This document shows positions 34,632-42,884 of a stretch of 64,000 bases of DNA, one piece after another; positions within the stretch are counted from its first letter, which is position 1; each line of letters opens with the position of its first letter. Source of the stretch: Pedobacter sp. BAL39. Lineage in GTDB: Bacteria; Bacteroidota; Bacteroidia; Sphingobacteriales; Sphingobacteriaceae. The notes beneath the pieces were generated by a model. It saw only the letters and a program-made list of their open reading frames with translations, was not told where the DNA came from and did not search any database. The translations under genes were made by a program, and so were the position numbers. The DNA is taken from assembly GCF_000170795.1 (NCBI RefSeq), contig NZ_ABCM01000005.1, positions 272,672-336,671 of the forward strand, read 5' to 3'.

Positions 34632-37088
34632 TTATGCCTTTTTCTTTTTATTCTCCGTCCAGAAGGCAAAGCCAAGACCGGCCACCAGTAAGATAGAACC
34701 CGCCAGTGAGATATTTTCCCCCATATAGTAAGATACCGGTTCAAACTTAAAATCTACTTTGTGGTTACCCGCAGGGAGCTGAGCAGCACGAAGTACATAA
34801 TCTGCCCTGAAATAAGGTTCCTTTTTGCCGTCCACATACATGTTCCATCCCTTATCATAATAGATTTCAGAGAATACTGCTATGATGGCACGTGGCGCAC
34901 TGTAGGAGTAGCTCAGGGAATCCGGATGGTATTTATCCAGCTGTATCGAAGCGCTAGGATCAGCACCTGAATTCTTGGTATCAATCAGGTCCTTATATTT
35001 AATGTCCACAATGGCTTCTTTTTTAGGATCGAAGCTGTTAATGGCTTTCATCTCTTCATCTGCATCTTTTGCAAACTGGATGTTCTGAACGATCCATGCA
35101 TGTCCGGCCGCAGTTGCATTACGCTGCATTTTGTAGGAGCCATTACTTCTGTCCTGCGTGATGATGTATTTCGTATTGAGCATGTCCAGCACATCCTGGT
35201 TGATGCTGGTGCTGAATTGTTTATCGATCAGCTCCTGGTAGCGCTTCAGCTTAGCCGCGTGGTACCCACCAATCGTTTTGTGGAACTGGGAGGTACTGGC
35301 ATCAGAGAAAGTGGAGATGGTTGCATCGAACACCCTGAAATCAGGATCTTTATCAGCCATGATAAAAGTATCTACATCACGAGGCTGGAAGTGATTGTTC
35401 AGGTCGCTTTTATTGGCAAAGTTATCATTGTTCAGATACCTGCGGTCTACCTGCCACATGTCAATCAGGACAGCAAGACCTAGCAGGATCATAAATGCCT
35501 GTGCAGCAATTTTTTTATTGATGAATGCCCAAAGTAAGGCAAAACCGATAGCTACAAACAGCAGGGAGCGTAAAGCATCTTCTCTCGCCAGGGCCGCACG
35601 GTCTCTAATCAGCGCATCTACAATGGTTTGTGCCAGACCACGGTTGTTCTGCAGGCCTTGAGTCAGGCCGTCGAGCAATTGCTGGTTGGAAGAGTTGGTG
35701 AAGCTGAAAAATGCAGTAGGCATCAGGGCAACCACTAGCGCCAGACCACCCGTAATGCCCCCGGCCCATTTCAGCCTTTTCATCAGAAATTTCTGGTCAA
35801 GCTGTCCATCCTGTACTTCCTTGATGGCGATGAAGGCCAGGATCGGCACCATCAGTCCCACCATAGCAAGGATAGACTCTACGGCCCTGAACTTATTGTA
35901 CATCGGGAAGTAGTTGAAGAACAGATCGGAAATCAGCGGGAAGTTTTTACCAAACGACAAGAGCATAAATAGAACAGTAACACTCAGGATCCACCATTTT
36001 ACGCGGCTGCGCACGATGAACAGACCAAAAACAAACAGGAAACATACGATGGCACCGAAGTAATAAGGGCCCGAAGTAACCGCTTTTTCGCCCCAGTATA
36101 CCGGCATCTGCTGCGCAAGGCCAAGGGCCTGCTGAGGGCCAAACATGCTTTCCGTAGTTTTATATACATTGGACTTATCGTCCAGTCTCGTACCGCTGCT
36201 GCCACCATACAGGTCGGGGATCAGGAAAGTAAAACTCTCCCCCACACCCTGGCTCCAGCCATAAGCATATTCTTTGGAAAGACCATTTTGTTCTTCTTCA
36301 CTGTCTGTGGTGAGGTTAGAATTACCACGGTTGGATTCTTTACCATACTCATAAGTAGTCCACAATTTACCGGCATTCACCATGAAAGAAAGGCACATGG
36401 CAACCGCCAGGAAGGCGATGGCCTTACCAAATGAAGCCAGACGTTTTTCTTTCACCGCATGATAAACCTCAATACCGATGAAGATCAGGAGCGCGATCAT
36501 CAGGTAATAGGTCATCTGTATGTGGTTGGCCCTGATTTCCAGGGCCAGGAATAACGCTGTCAGGCTGCCTCCAAGCCAGTATCTACCACGAAGGGTAAGG
36601 ATCACACCGGCAATAATTGGCGCACAAAAGGCAATGGCCAGTGCTTTATTGCTATGGCCTGCAGCAATGATGATAAAATTATAGGAAGTAAAAGCAAAGG
36701 CGATGGCTCCCGCAGCAGCCAGCCATGGATTGATCCTGAGCACACAGAACAGCAGATAGGCACCCAGCAGGTAAAGCATTACCGCATCTACAGGATCAGG
36801 AAATATTGCTTTTATGGCCGAGATCACATAAGTAGCCCCATTGTACGGGTGCTGTACCCAGATCTGGTAAGCGGGCATGCCACCGAACATTTGATTCGTC
36901 CAAAGAGGGCCTTTGCCATCTTTAGCCTTATAGTCCATAATTTCTTTTGCTGTAGCCTTTGCCTGGATGACATCACTTTGTGCGGGCGCTTTTCCCTGTA
37001 ATACAGGACTGAAATAGACAAAACAGATGATTACAAAAAATCCAATAATGGCCAGATGTATGCCATTCGCTTTTAACCAATTATTCAT
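34632..37088 (-). CDS. YfhO family membrane glycosyltransferase-like protein
   Basis: The 818-residue protein has about 13 membrane segments, an N-terminal Asp-Val-Ile-Gln near residue 39 resembling the catalytic acidic site of lipid-phosphate-dependent glycosyltransferases, a long periplasmic region at about 520-780 and a last helix near 795. In Firmicutes YfhO adds sugars to lipoteichoic acid; the Bacteroidota members are common, long and uncharacterised. Glycosylation of an envelope component on the periplasmic side is inferred. A single-gene unit with its own -7 box and terminator. Confidence 0.85.
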   Translation of the reverse strand: MNNWLKANGIHLAIIGFFVIICFVYFSPVLQGKAPAQSDVIQAKATAKEIMDYKAKDGKGPLWTNQMFGGMPAYQIWVQHPYNGATYVISAIKAIFPDPVDAVMLYLLGAYLLFCVLRINPWLAAAGAIAFAFTSYNFIIIAAGHSNKALAIAFCAPIIAGVILTLRGRYWLGGSLTALFLALEIRANHIQMTYYLMIALLIFIGIEVYHAVKEKRLASFGKAIAFLAVAMCLSFMVNAGKLWTTYEYGKESNRGNSNLTTDSEEEQNGLSKEYAYGWSQGVGESFTFLIPDLYGGSSGTRLDDKSNVYKTTESMFGPQQALGLAQQMPVYWGEKAVTSGPYYFGAIVCFLFVFGLFIVRSRVKWWILSVTVLFMLLSFGKNFPLISDLFFNYFPMYNKFRAVESILAMVGLMVPILAFIAIKEVQDGQLDQKFLMKRLKWAGGITGGLALVVALMPTAFFSFTNSSNQQLLDGLTQGLQNNRGLAQTIVDALIRDRAALAREDALRSLLFVAIGFALLWAFINKKIAAQAFMILLGLAVLIDMWQVDRRYLNNDNFANKSDLNNHFQPRDVDTFIMADKDPDFRVFDATISTFSDASTSQFHKTIGGYHAAKLKRYQELIDKQFSTSINQDVLDMLNTKYIITQDRSNGSYKMQRNATAAGHAWIVQNIQFAKDADEEMKAINSFDPKKEAIVDIKYKDLIDTKNSGADPSASIQLDKYHPDSLSYSYSAPRAIIAVFSEIYYDKGWNMYVDGKKEPYFRADYVLRAAQLPAGNHKVDFKFEPVSYYMGENISLAGSILLVAGLGFAFWTENKKKKA

Positions 37089-37116
37089 TAAGGGTTGTTT
37101 AAGATTAAACTAACCC

Positions 37117-37124
37117 CAAAAATA
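37117..37124 (-). promoter_or_regulatory. Candidate YfhO promoter (-7 box)
   Basis: The minus strand reads TATTTTTG, a full TAnnTTTG match, 28 bp upstream of the ATG at 37088. Confidence 0.45.
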
Positions 37125-37175
37125 TAAAATTGATACAGATTAGGAAGGAAATTTATTGATAAGAATAAAGAGGGC

Positions 37176-37424
37176 TTATTTCAGCTCCTCATAATCGACG
37201 AAATCGCCCAGCTTATCGGTCCGTCCGCCCTTGGCACGCGGTGGAACATAGTCGATAGAGATGTCCCCTTCAGACCTTCTTTGCTGCCCCCGCGACTGGT
37301 TTTCTGCCTGTTGCTGGACTTTGCTAAACAAATTTCTCAACACCAGCGGAAACACCAGACGGAAGATGATCCGCAAGATGTAAAGAACCAGAATGGTGAT
37401 AAAAAGATATTTAAAAATAATCAT
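37176..37424 (-). CDS. DUF4834 family small membrane protein
   Basis: The 82-residue product has one N-terminal membrane helix (about residues 4-26) and a short charged cytoplasmic tail ending in Asp-Phe-Val-Asp-Tyr-Glu-Glu-Leu-Lys, the conserved end of DUF4834. The family is found in Bacteroidota and has no known function. It follows ywbE by 94 bp, with a palindrome and a -7 box in the gap. Confidence 0.8.
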   Translation of the reverse strand: MIIFKYLFITILVLYILRIIFRLVFPLVLRNLFSKVQQQAENQSRGQQRRSEGDISIDYVPPRAKGGRTDKLGDFVDYEELK

Positions 37425-37444
37425 TTCTTAATATTAACGTTTTA

Positions 37445-37488
37445 CAAATATAGACGAAGATGGCATTTCTTTATTACAAATGCCATCT
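37445..37488 (-). promoter_or_regulatory. Palindrome plus -7 box upstream of the DUF4834 gene
   Basis: TATATTTG (37445-37452 on the minus strand) is a full TAnnTTTG match. Just upstream an 11-bp perfect inverted repeat (37458-37468 with 37478-37488) covers the -20 to -50 region. It may be a regulator site or the 3' stem-loop of the ywbE transcript; no T run follows it. Confidence 0.4.
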
Positions 37489-37518
37489 CATTATTGCAAT
37501 TGCATTACAATGCAGGGC

Positions 37519-37719
37519 TTAGTCCTCTTCTATTATTTCTGCCACACGGCCTACCTGTCCGTCTTCCAGGCGCACTTTGATCCCCCGTGAATGGTAAGGC
37601 GCTGATGTCAGCAACCGGTCTACGATCCCCCTCGTCAATGCCCCGCTGCGCTGGTCTTTTTTCAATATAATATCCACCTCTAACCCCGGGTAGATGTCTT
37701 TTCTGTTTTTACCGTCCAT
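37519..37719 (-). CDS. ywbE: YwbE family protein
   Basis: The 66 residues match the YwbE family along their whole length: Arg-Lys-Asp-Ile-Tyr-Pro-Gly-Leu-x-Val near the start, Leu-Lys-Lys-Asp-Gln-Arg-Ser-Gly near residue 19-26, and His-Ser-Arg-Gly-Ile-Lys-Val-Arg-Leu near 43-51. It is a small cytoplasmic protein of unknown function. It begins 24 bp after uvrB ends and is probably co-transcribed with it. Confidence 0.9.
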   Translation of the reverse strand: MDGKNRKDIYPGLEVDIILKKDQRSGALTRGIVDRLLTSAPYHSRGIKVRLEDGQVGRVAEIIEED

Positions 37720-37743
37720 AATTATAAAATACTTAGCCGCAGC

Positions 37744-39780
37744 TTACTTACTAAATCGTTCCTCAAACACTTTTTCCATGGCAAACATCTCGTCACGCAA
37801 CCGCGCGGCCAGCAAAAAGTCCATTTCCTTGGCGGCTTTGGCCATTTCCTTTTTTGTCTTGTCGATGGATTTCTGCATTTCTCCCTTGTTCATGTACTGC
37901 ACGATAGGATCTGCAGCCATGCTGACTTCGTCTACTTCCACATAGGCTTTTGCACGTGTCGCATTCCCTGAAAAGTCCAGTACCGATGTCTGCTCCAGAA
38001 TTGCCTCCCTGCTTTTGCCCACTGTTTTTGGAACAATACCGTGTTCCAGGTTGTACGCAACCTGCTTTTCACGACGCCTGTTGGTTTCACTGATGGTGCG
38101 CTCCATAGATTCGGTGATGTTATCCGCATACATGATGACACGGCCCCTGTCATTACGTGCAGCACGTCCGATGGTCTGGATCAGGGCGCGGTCAGAACGC
38201 AGGAACCCTTCCTTATCTGCATCCAGGATGGCCACTAAGGATACTTCGGGAAGGTCAAGCCCCTCCCGCAGCAGGTTGATGCCGATGAGCACATCAAACT
38301 CACCAAGCCTCAGCCCCCGCAGGATCTCCACGCGCTCCAGTGTTTTTACCTCGGAGTGGATATAGCGACATTTGATGTTGAGTCGGTCCATATATTTGGT
38401 GAGCTCCTCCGCCATCCTTTTGGTCAGCGTGGTCACCAGGATGCGGTCGCCCATCTTGATGGTCTTATCAATTTCCTCCAGCAGGTCATCCACCTGGTTG
38501 ATGGCGGGTTTCACCTCAATCACAGGGTCCAGAAGCCCCGTAGGGCGGATCACCTGTTCAATTACGATACCTTCCGACTTGTGCAGTTCATAATCTGCAG
38601 GCGTCGCACTTACATAGATGGTCTGTGGGGCAAGGCCCTCAAACTCATCAAAGTTCAACGGCCTGTTGTCGAGGGCCGAAGGCAGGCGGAAGCCATACTC
38701 TACCAGCGACATCTTCCGGGACCTGTCGCCACCATACATGGCACGGATTTGTGGTACCGTCACATGGCTTTCATCGATGACCATCAGGTAGTCATCAGGA
38801 AAATAATCAAGCAGGCAGAAAGGACGCATCCCCGGCGAACGGCCGTCGAAGAACCTCGAGTAGTTTTCAATTCCTGAGCAATACCCCAGCTCCTTCATCA
38901 TTTCGATATCAAAGTTGACCCGCTCTTCCAGCCTTTTGGCTTCCAGCAAGTGTTTGTCTCCAAGCAACTGATTTTTACGGACCTCCAGCTCTTCCTGTAT
39001 CCCCCAGATGGAGGAACTGAACCTATCTTTGGGGGTAACAAACAAATTGGCCGGGTAAATGGCCATATCTTCCATTTTGTCCAGTGTTTTTCCAGTCACG
39101 GGGTCAATCAGGCTCAACTCTTCGATGTCATCACCAAAGAAGGATACCCGGTAAGCATTGTCGAGATAGGCAGGGAAGATATCTACCGTATCCCCTTTCA
39201 CACGAAAGGTACCTCGCTTAAACTCCGTGGTGGTACGCGCATAGAGGATCTCCACCAGGCTATGCAGAAAGGAATTCCTCGAAATCCGAGTGCCCACCGC
39301 AAATCGGAAGACCGACCTGGAGAAATCTTCGGGATTCCCCATACCATAAATACAGGAGATGGACGAAACCACGATCACATCCCGTCTGCCCGACATCAAT
39401 GCCGATGTGGTGCGCAGCCTGAGCTTTTCAATTTCTTCATTGATGCTCAGATCTTTTTCAATATAGGTATTGGTGCTGGGCATGAAGGCCTCAGGCTGAT
39501 AATAATCATAATAAGACACAAAGTAGTTCACTGCATTCTCGGGAAAGAACTGTTTGAACTCCCCGTACAACTGTGCAGCAAGTGTCTTGTTGTGGCTAAG
39601 GATGAGTGTCGGTTTCTGGGTTTCCTGGATCACGTTGGCCACCGTAAAGGTTTTCCCCGAGCCGGTTACCCCCAGCAGCGTCTGGTAATGCTCATTGCTG
39701 TTGACCCCATCCACCAGTTGCCTGATGGCATTTGGCTGGTCGCCGGTAGGTTTATAGTCTGAAACGAGTTGAAATTTCAT
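37744..39780 (-). CDS. uvrB: Excinuclease ABC subunit B
   Basis: UvrB is the helicase-like damage-verification subunit of nucleotide excision repair. The 678-residue protein has Walker A (Gly-Val-Thr-Gly-Ser-Gly-Lys-Thr) at about 38-45, the beta-hairpin region with Tyr-Tyr-Gln-Pro-Glu-Ala near 92, Asp-Glu-Ser-His near 338, helicase motif VI with Gln-Thr-Ile-Gly-Arg-Ala-Ala-Arg-Asn near 535, and the C-terminal UVR domain near 635-670 for UvrA/UvrC contact. Full length; ywbE follows on the same strand. Confidence 0.97.
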   Translation of the reverse strand: MKFQLVSDYKPTGDQPNAIRQLVDGVNSNEHYQTLLGVTGSGKTFTVANVIQETQKPTLILSHNKTLAAQLYGEFKQFFPENAVNYFVSYYDYYQPEAFMPSTNTYIEKDLSINEEIEKLRLRTTSALMSGRRDVIVVSSISCIYGMGNPEDFSRSVFRFAVGTRISRNSFLHSLVEILYARTTTEFKRGTFRVKGDTVDIFPAYLDNAYRVSFFGDDIEELSLIDPVTGKTLDKMEDMAIYPANLFVTPKDRFSSSIWGIQEELEVRKNQLLGDKHLLEAKRLEERVNFDIEMMKELGYCSGIENYSRFFDGRSPGMRPFCLLDYFPDDYLMVIDESHVTVPQIRAMYGGDRSRKMSLVEYGFRLPSALDNRPLNFDEFEGLAPQTIYVSATPADYELHKSEGIVIEQVIRPTGLLDPVIEVKPAINQVDDLLEEIDKTIKMGDRILVTTLTKRMAEELTKYMDRLNIKCRYIHSEVKTLERVEILRGLRLGEFDVLIGINLLREGLDLPEVSLVAILDADKEGFLRSDRALIQTIGRAARNDRGRVIMYADNITESMERTISETNRRREKQVAYNLEHGIVPKTVGKSREAILEQTSVLDFSGNATRAKAYVEVDEVSMAADPIVQYMNKGEMQKSIDKTKKEMAKAAKEMDFLLAARLRDEMFAMEKVFEERFSK

Positions 39781-39818
39781 GAATAGCTATGTTCTTGAGT
39801 TGAAAGATGCGCAACCAT

Positions 39819-39826
39819 CAAAGATA
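39819..39826 (-). promoter_or_regulatory. Candidate uvrB promoter (-7 box)
   Basis: The minus strand reads TATCTTTG, a full TAnnTTTG match, 38 bp upstream of the uvrB ATG. Confidence 0.5.
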
Positions 39827-39915
39827 CGAATTAATAAATCGTCATGAAAGGCAGCATCTCTTAAAACACCTGCGCCTGCAGATTGTTATTCAATAATTTA
39901 TGTTAATTTTAGATC

Positions 39916-40929
39916 ATGAGCATTTTGATATATGTCCCAATACTCAGTCCCAGGATCAGGTACATCTTCAGCTTTATTTTAAAGGATCTTTTGAAAACAG
40001 AGTTTGAGTTTACCCAGAACCTGCAGGAGTTCGCTGAAGCGGACAGGCCAAAGTTTAGCTATGCCAGTCAGCCCGTTGCCGGGGCACTCTTTTTCAGGAG
40101 CAACGGACTATTAACAGAAAACAACATCATCAGGCAGGAGATCAGGGTAACGACCTTCGGCGACCAGAAGGTGCCGTTCAAGGTTTCGGGAGGGTTCCTT
40201 CCCTTCGACCTCTTTGCGGCATCGTTCTATTTCATCAGCCGTTATGAGGAGTACCTCTATCAGCCTCCCTCCTCCAGTCCGGACTTCCCTGCCGAGCTGA
40301 GCCTGCAGTACAAACTCGGTCTGCTCCAGCTCCCAGTGATCGATGGCTGGGCAATGATTCTCAAGAACATCCTGTCCAAACATTTTCCTTCCCTGCGGTT
40401 TGGAAAGAAAGACTTCACCTTCATGCCTACCTACGTGCGTGGCATGGATGATGACGGGCACACCAACAGGTTCCGCAAAGCCTTACTGCGTTTCAGTGAG
40501 GTGATTAAAGGTAAATACCTGAAGATCACACCGCAAAACAAACTGGAAAAAGTCAACAAACTGGTGTATGAAATGAATAAAAACGGACGCGTGGAAAACA
40601 TCAGGCCCCAGGAAAACCTGAACATCCCCCGGAGTTACCTGAAGCTCATCAAACATCATGTAGACCAGGACTTCAGCATGTATTACTCCGGCAGCCCGGG
40701 TTTCCGCGCCGGCACCTGCAGCACCTTTTACTGGTACGATCTTCAGATTGAAAAACAAACCGCCCTGCAGGTACACCCTGTAGCGGTGACCGACATTGCA
40801 CTGCTGTCGACACGAAAGTCCAGGGACCTGATCCAGGAGCTCAACGAAATTATGGATCATGTAAAACTGGTCAACGGCAGCTTCTTCAGCCTGTGGCACT
40901 ATACCTCTGTTCCCGATCCTTCACCTTAA
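39916..40929 (+). CDS. DUF7033/polysaccharide-deacetylase-like protein, shortened and lacking the metal motif
   Basis: The first 165 residues fit the N-terminal DUF7033 domain of Bacteroidota proteins that carry a polysaccharide deacetylase domain: Ser-Pro-Arg-Ile-Arg-Tyr-Ile-Phe near 10, Phe-Pro-Phe-Asp-type Leu-Pro-Phe-Asp-Leu-Phe-Ala-Ala near 98, Ser-Arg-Tyr-Glu-Glu-Tyr-Leu near 112. The expected Asp-x-Asp metal motif after Pro-Thr-Tyr (near 177) is replaced by Val-Arg-Gly-Met-Asp-Asp-Asp, the middle of the catalytic domain is missing, and the end (after Ser-Leu-Trp-His) is altered. A conserved Gly-Phe-Arg-Ala-Gly is still present near 267. It may be a decaying gene or a non-catalytic relative. 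It precedes upp by 11 bp. Confidence 0.6.
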   Translation: MSILIYVPILSPRIRYIFSFILKDLLKTEFEFTQNLQEFAEADRPKFSYASQPVAGALFFRSNGLLTENNIIRQEIRVTTFGDQKVPFKVSGGFLPFDLFAASFYFISRYEEYLYQPPSSSPDFPAELSLQYKLGLLQLPVIDGWAMILKNILSKHFPSLRFGKKDFTFMPTYVRGMDDDGHTNRFRKALLRFSEVIKGKYLKITPQNKLEKVNKLVYEMNKNGRVENIRPQENLNIPRSYLKLIKHHVDQDFSMYYSGSPGFRAGTCSTFYWYDLQIEKQTALQVHPVAVTDIALLSTRKSRDLIQELNEIMDHVKLVNGSFFSLWHYTSVPDPSP

Positions 40930-40940
40930 AACCCTACGCG

Positions 40941-41585
40941 ATGTTATTCAACCTGGACCAAACCCCTTCCATAGCCAACACCTTCATTGCTGAGTTACGT
41001 GACCAGCAGGTACAAAAAGATGCCATGCGCTTCCGGCGCAACATGGAACGACTGGGTGAATATTTTGCCTATGAGATCAGTAAGACTTTACCTTACCACC
41101 GTATAGAAACACAAACTCCGCTTGGCATTGCCCAAACGGCAGTGCTGACAGAGCAGCCTGTGCTGGCGACCATCCTGCGGGCGGGTATACCGCTGCACCA
41201 GGGATTGCTGAATGTCTTCGACCGCGCGGATTCTGCATTTATCGCCTCCTACCGCAAGCATACCAAGTCTAACAATTTCACTATTCAGATGGAATATGTG
41301 TCCTCCCCTGACCTGAGCGACCGGATTGTGATCATGGCCGACCCTATGCTGGCCACCGGAATGAGCATGGTGCTGGGATGCAGGGAGCTGATCAGCCGTT
41401 ATGCACTCAAGGAGTTACACATTGTGTCGGCCATCGCCAGCAATGAAGGCATCAGGCATGTCCGCGCCAATCTTCCCAAAGCAAACCTCTGGATTGGCGC
41501 CATAGATGACGAAATGACCAGCAAGTCGTATATTGTGCCCGGATTAGGCGATGCAGGTGACCTTGCCTATGGAACCAAACAATAG
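40941..41585 (+). CDS. upp: Uracil phosphoribosyltransferase
   Basis: Upp makes UMP from uracil and PRPP in pyrimidine salvage. The 214 residues have the PRPP loop Asp-Pro-Met-Leu-Ala-Thr-Gly-Met-Ser near 134-142, and a C-terminal Ile-Val-Pro-Gly-Leu-Gly-Asp-Ala-Gly-Asp uracil-binding loop. The start at 40941 is chosen over an upstream in-frame ATG at 40893 that lies inside the preceding gene. It is followed 15 bp later by a YjjG-type nucleotidase, which makes a pyrimidine-salvage pair. Confidence 0.95.
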   Translation: MLFNLDQTPSIANTFIAELRDQQVQKDAMRFRRNMERLGEYFAYEISKTLPYHRIETQTPLGIAQTAVLTEQPVLATILRAGIPLHQGLLNVFDRADSAFIASYRKHTKSNNFTIQMEYVSSPDLSDRIVIMADPMLATGMSMVLGCRELISRYALKELHIVSAIASNEGIRHVRANLPKANLWIGAIDDEMTSKSYIVPGLGDAGDLAYGTKQ

Positions 41586-41600
41586 ATTACGAGAGATCAG

Positions 41601-42293
41601 ATGATGATAAAACATATTTTCTTTGACCTGGATCATACCATCTGGGACTTCGACAAAAATGCACAGGAAACTTTAACGGAACTATATACCGCTTACGAGC
41701 TTGCCCAGCTGGGACTAAGCTCCTGCGATGATTTCATCGCTACCTATACGGCCAACAACCATTCACTTTGGATGGAATACCACCTGGGAAACATCAGCAA
41801 GGAAACACTGCGCGCCGAGCGATTCAGTAGAACCTTTATCGAGCTTGGTATCCAGCCAGAACTGATCCCAGTGCAGTTTGAGGACGACTACGTGCGGATG
41901 ACACCCATCAAAACCAATCTCTTTGAAGGCTCTAAGCGGGTCCTTGCCTACCTGCAGGAAAAATATACGCTCCACATCATCTCCAATGGATTTAAGGAAA
42001 GTACACTGATGAAGATGGACCGCTCCGGACTAAACCCTTATTTCGCCAATGTAGTCATCTCTGAAGATGTAGGGGTCAACAAACCCAACAAAGCCATTTT
42101 TGAATACGCGCTGGACAAAGCAAAGGCCCTGAAGCAGGAAAGCATCATGATTGGGGACAGCATTGAGGCCGACATCAGGGGTGCACAGGATTTCGGCATG
42201 AAGGCCATCTTCTTCAACCCCCTGAAGAAAGAAAAACCTGCAGATGTAGCCCAACAGATCCATCATCTTGAAGAACTGATCACCCTCTTCTAA
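41601..42293 (+). CDS. YjjG-type HAD hydrolase (noncanonical pyrimidine nucleotidase)
   Basis: The 230-residue HAD protein shows motif I Phe-Phe-Asp-Leu-Asp-His-Thr (nucleophile Asp near residue 9), motif II Ser-Asn-Gly-Phe near 122, Lys near 153 in Asn-Lys-Pro and the acidic Gly-Asp-Ser-Ile-Glu-Ala-Asp motif near 178-184. The helical cap and the Trp-Asp-Phe following motif I match the YjjG group, which dephosphorylates odd pyrimidine nucleotides and keeps them out of DNA. It probably shares a transcript with upp. Confidence 0.88.
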   Translation: MMIKHIFFDLDHTIWDFDKNAQETLTELYTAYELAQLGLSSCDDFIATYTANNHSLWMEYHLGNISKETLRAERFSRTFIELGIQPELIPVQFEDDYVRMTPIKTNLFEGSKRVLAYLQEKYTLHIISNGFKESTLMKMDRSGLNPYFANVVISEDVGVNKPNKAIFEYALDKAKALKQESIMIGDSIEADIRGAQDFGMKAIFFNPLKKEKPADVAQQIHHLEELITLF

Positions 42294-42311
42294 GAGATAT
42301 AGACATAAGCT

Positions 42312-42830
42312 ATGGGCAGGGAAAGAGATTATCAAAAGATACAGGAAATCACCGCTGATTACAGAAAGAGACTGCTTCAGATTACGGAAGAAAAATTTAT
42401 CATGTGTCCGACTTATGGAGGATGGTCCTGTAGCGAAGTCTATTTTCACATTTTCGATGCCAGCATGCTTTCCATGAAGGCCATGACCGCTGCGGCGATG
42501 GGCGCAGGTAAAGACCGTAAGACCCATTTTTTGGTGAAGCTCATCCTATTTGCAGACATGCTGCCACCGGGAAAGAGGTTTAAAGCACCGCCGATGCTGG
42601 AAAAAAGACTGCGCATGATCACCAAGGCAGAAGCCTTTGATATGCTGACCGGATTTTTGCAAGGCCTGGAGAAGGCGTACCCTCTGTTGTCAGATGCCAG
42701 CAGCCACAGCAAAACCAAGCACCCCGTGATGGGTTACCTGAACGCAAAGGACTGGCTCCGCTTTATAGAGATCCACCTGAATCACCACCTGAAACAATTG
42801 AAAAGGATTATGGACAGCCTGGACATTTAA
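42312..42830 (+). CDS. DinB-like four-helix protein
   Basis: This 172-residue, mostly helical protein has a Trp-Ser-Cys-Ser-Glu-Val-Tyr-Phe-His helix near 38-46 and His-Leu-Asn-His-His-Leu-Lys-Gln-Leu near the end (about 157-165), the usual position of metal-binding His in DinB-superfamily proteins. Function unknown; members include thiol-dependent metalloenzymes. It starts 18 bp after the YjjG-type gene and is probably part of that transcript. Confidence 0.7.
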   Translation: MGRERDYQKIQEITADYRKRLLQITEEKFIMCPTYGGWSCSEVYFHIFDASMLSMKAMTAAAMGAGKDRKTHFLVKLILFADMLPPGKRFKAPPMLEKRLRMITKAEAFDMLTGFLQGLEKAYPLLSDASSHSKTKHPVMGYLNAKDWLRFIEIHLNHHLKQLKRIMDSLDI

Positions 42831-42884
42831 AGCAACAAAATGTCCATATTTGCCAATTCAAACTAAATCGATTATACCATACAA

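Noticed and set aside
38950..39762. 270-residue open frame on the plus strand
   Set aside because: Antisense to uvrB, which is complete and unmistakable on the other strand.
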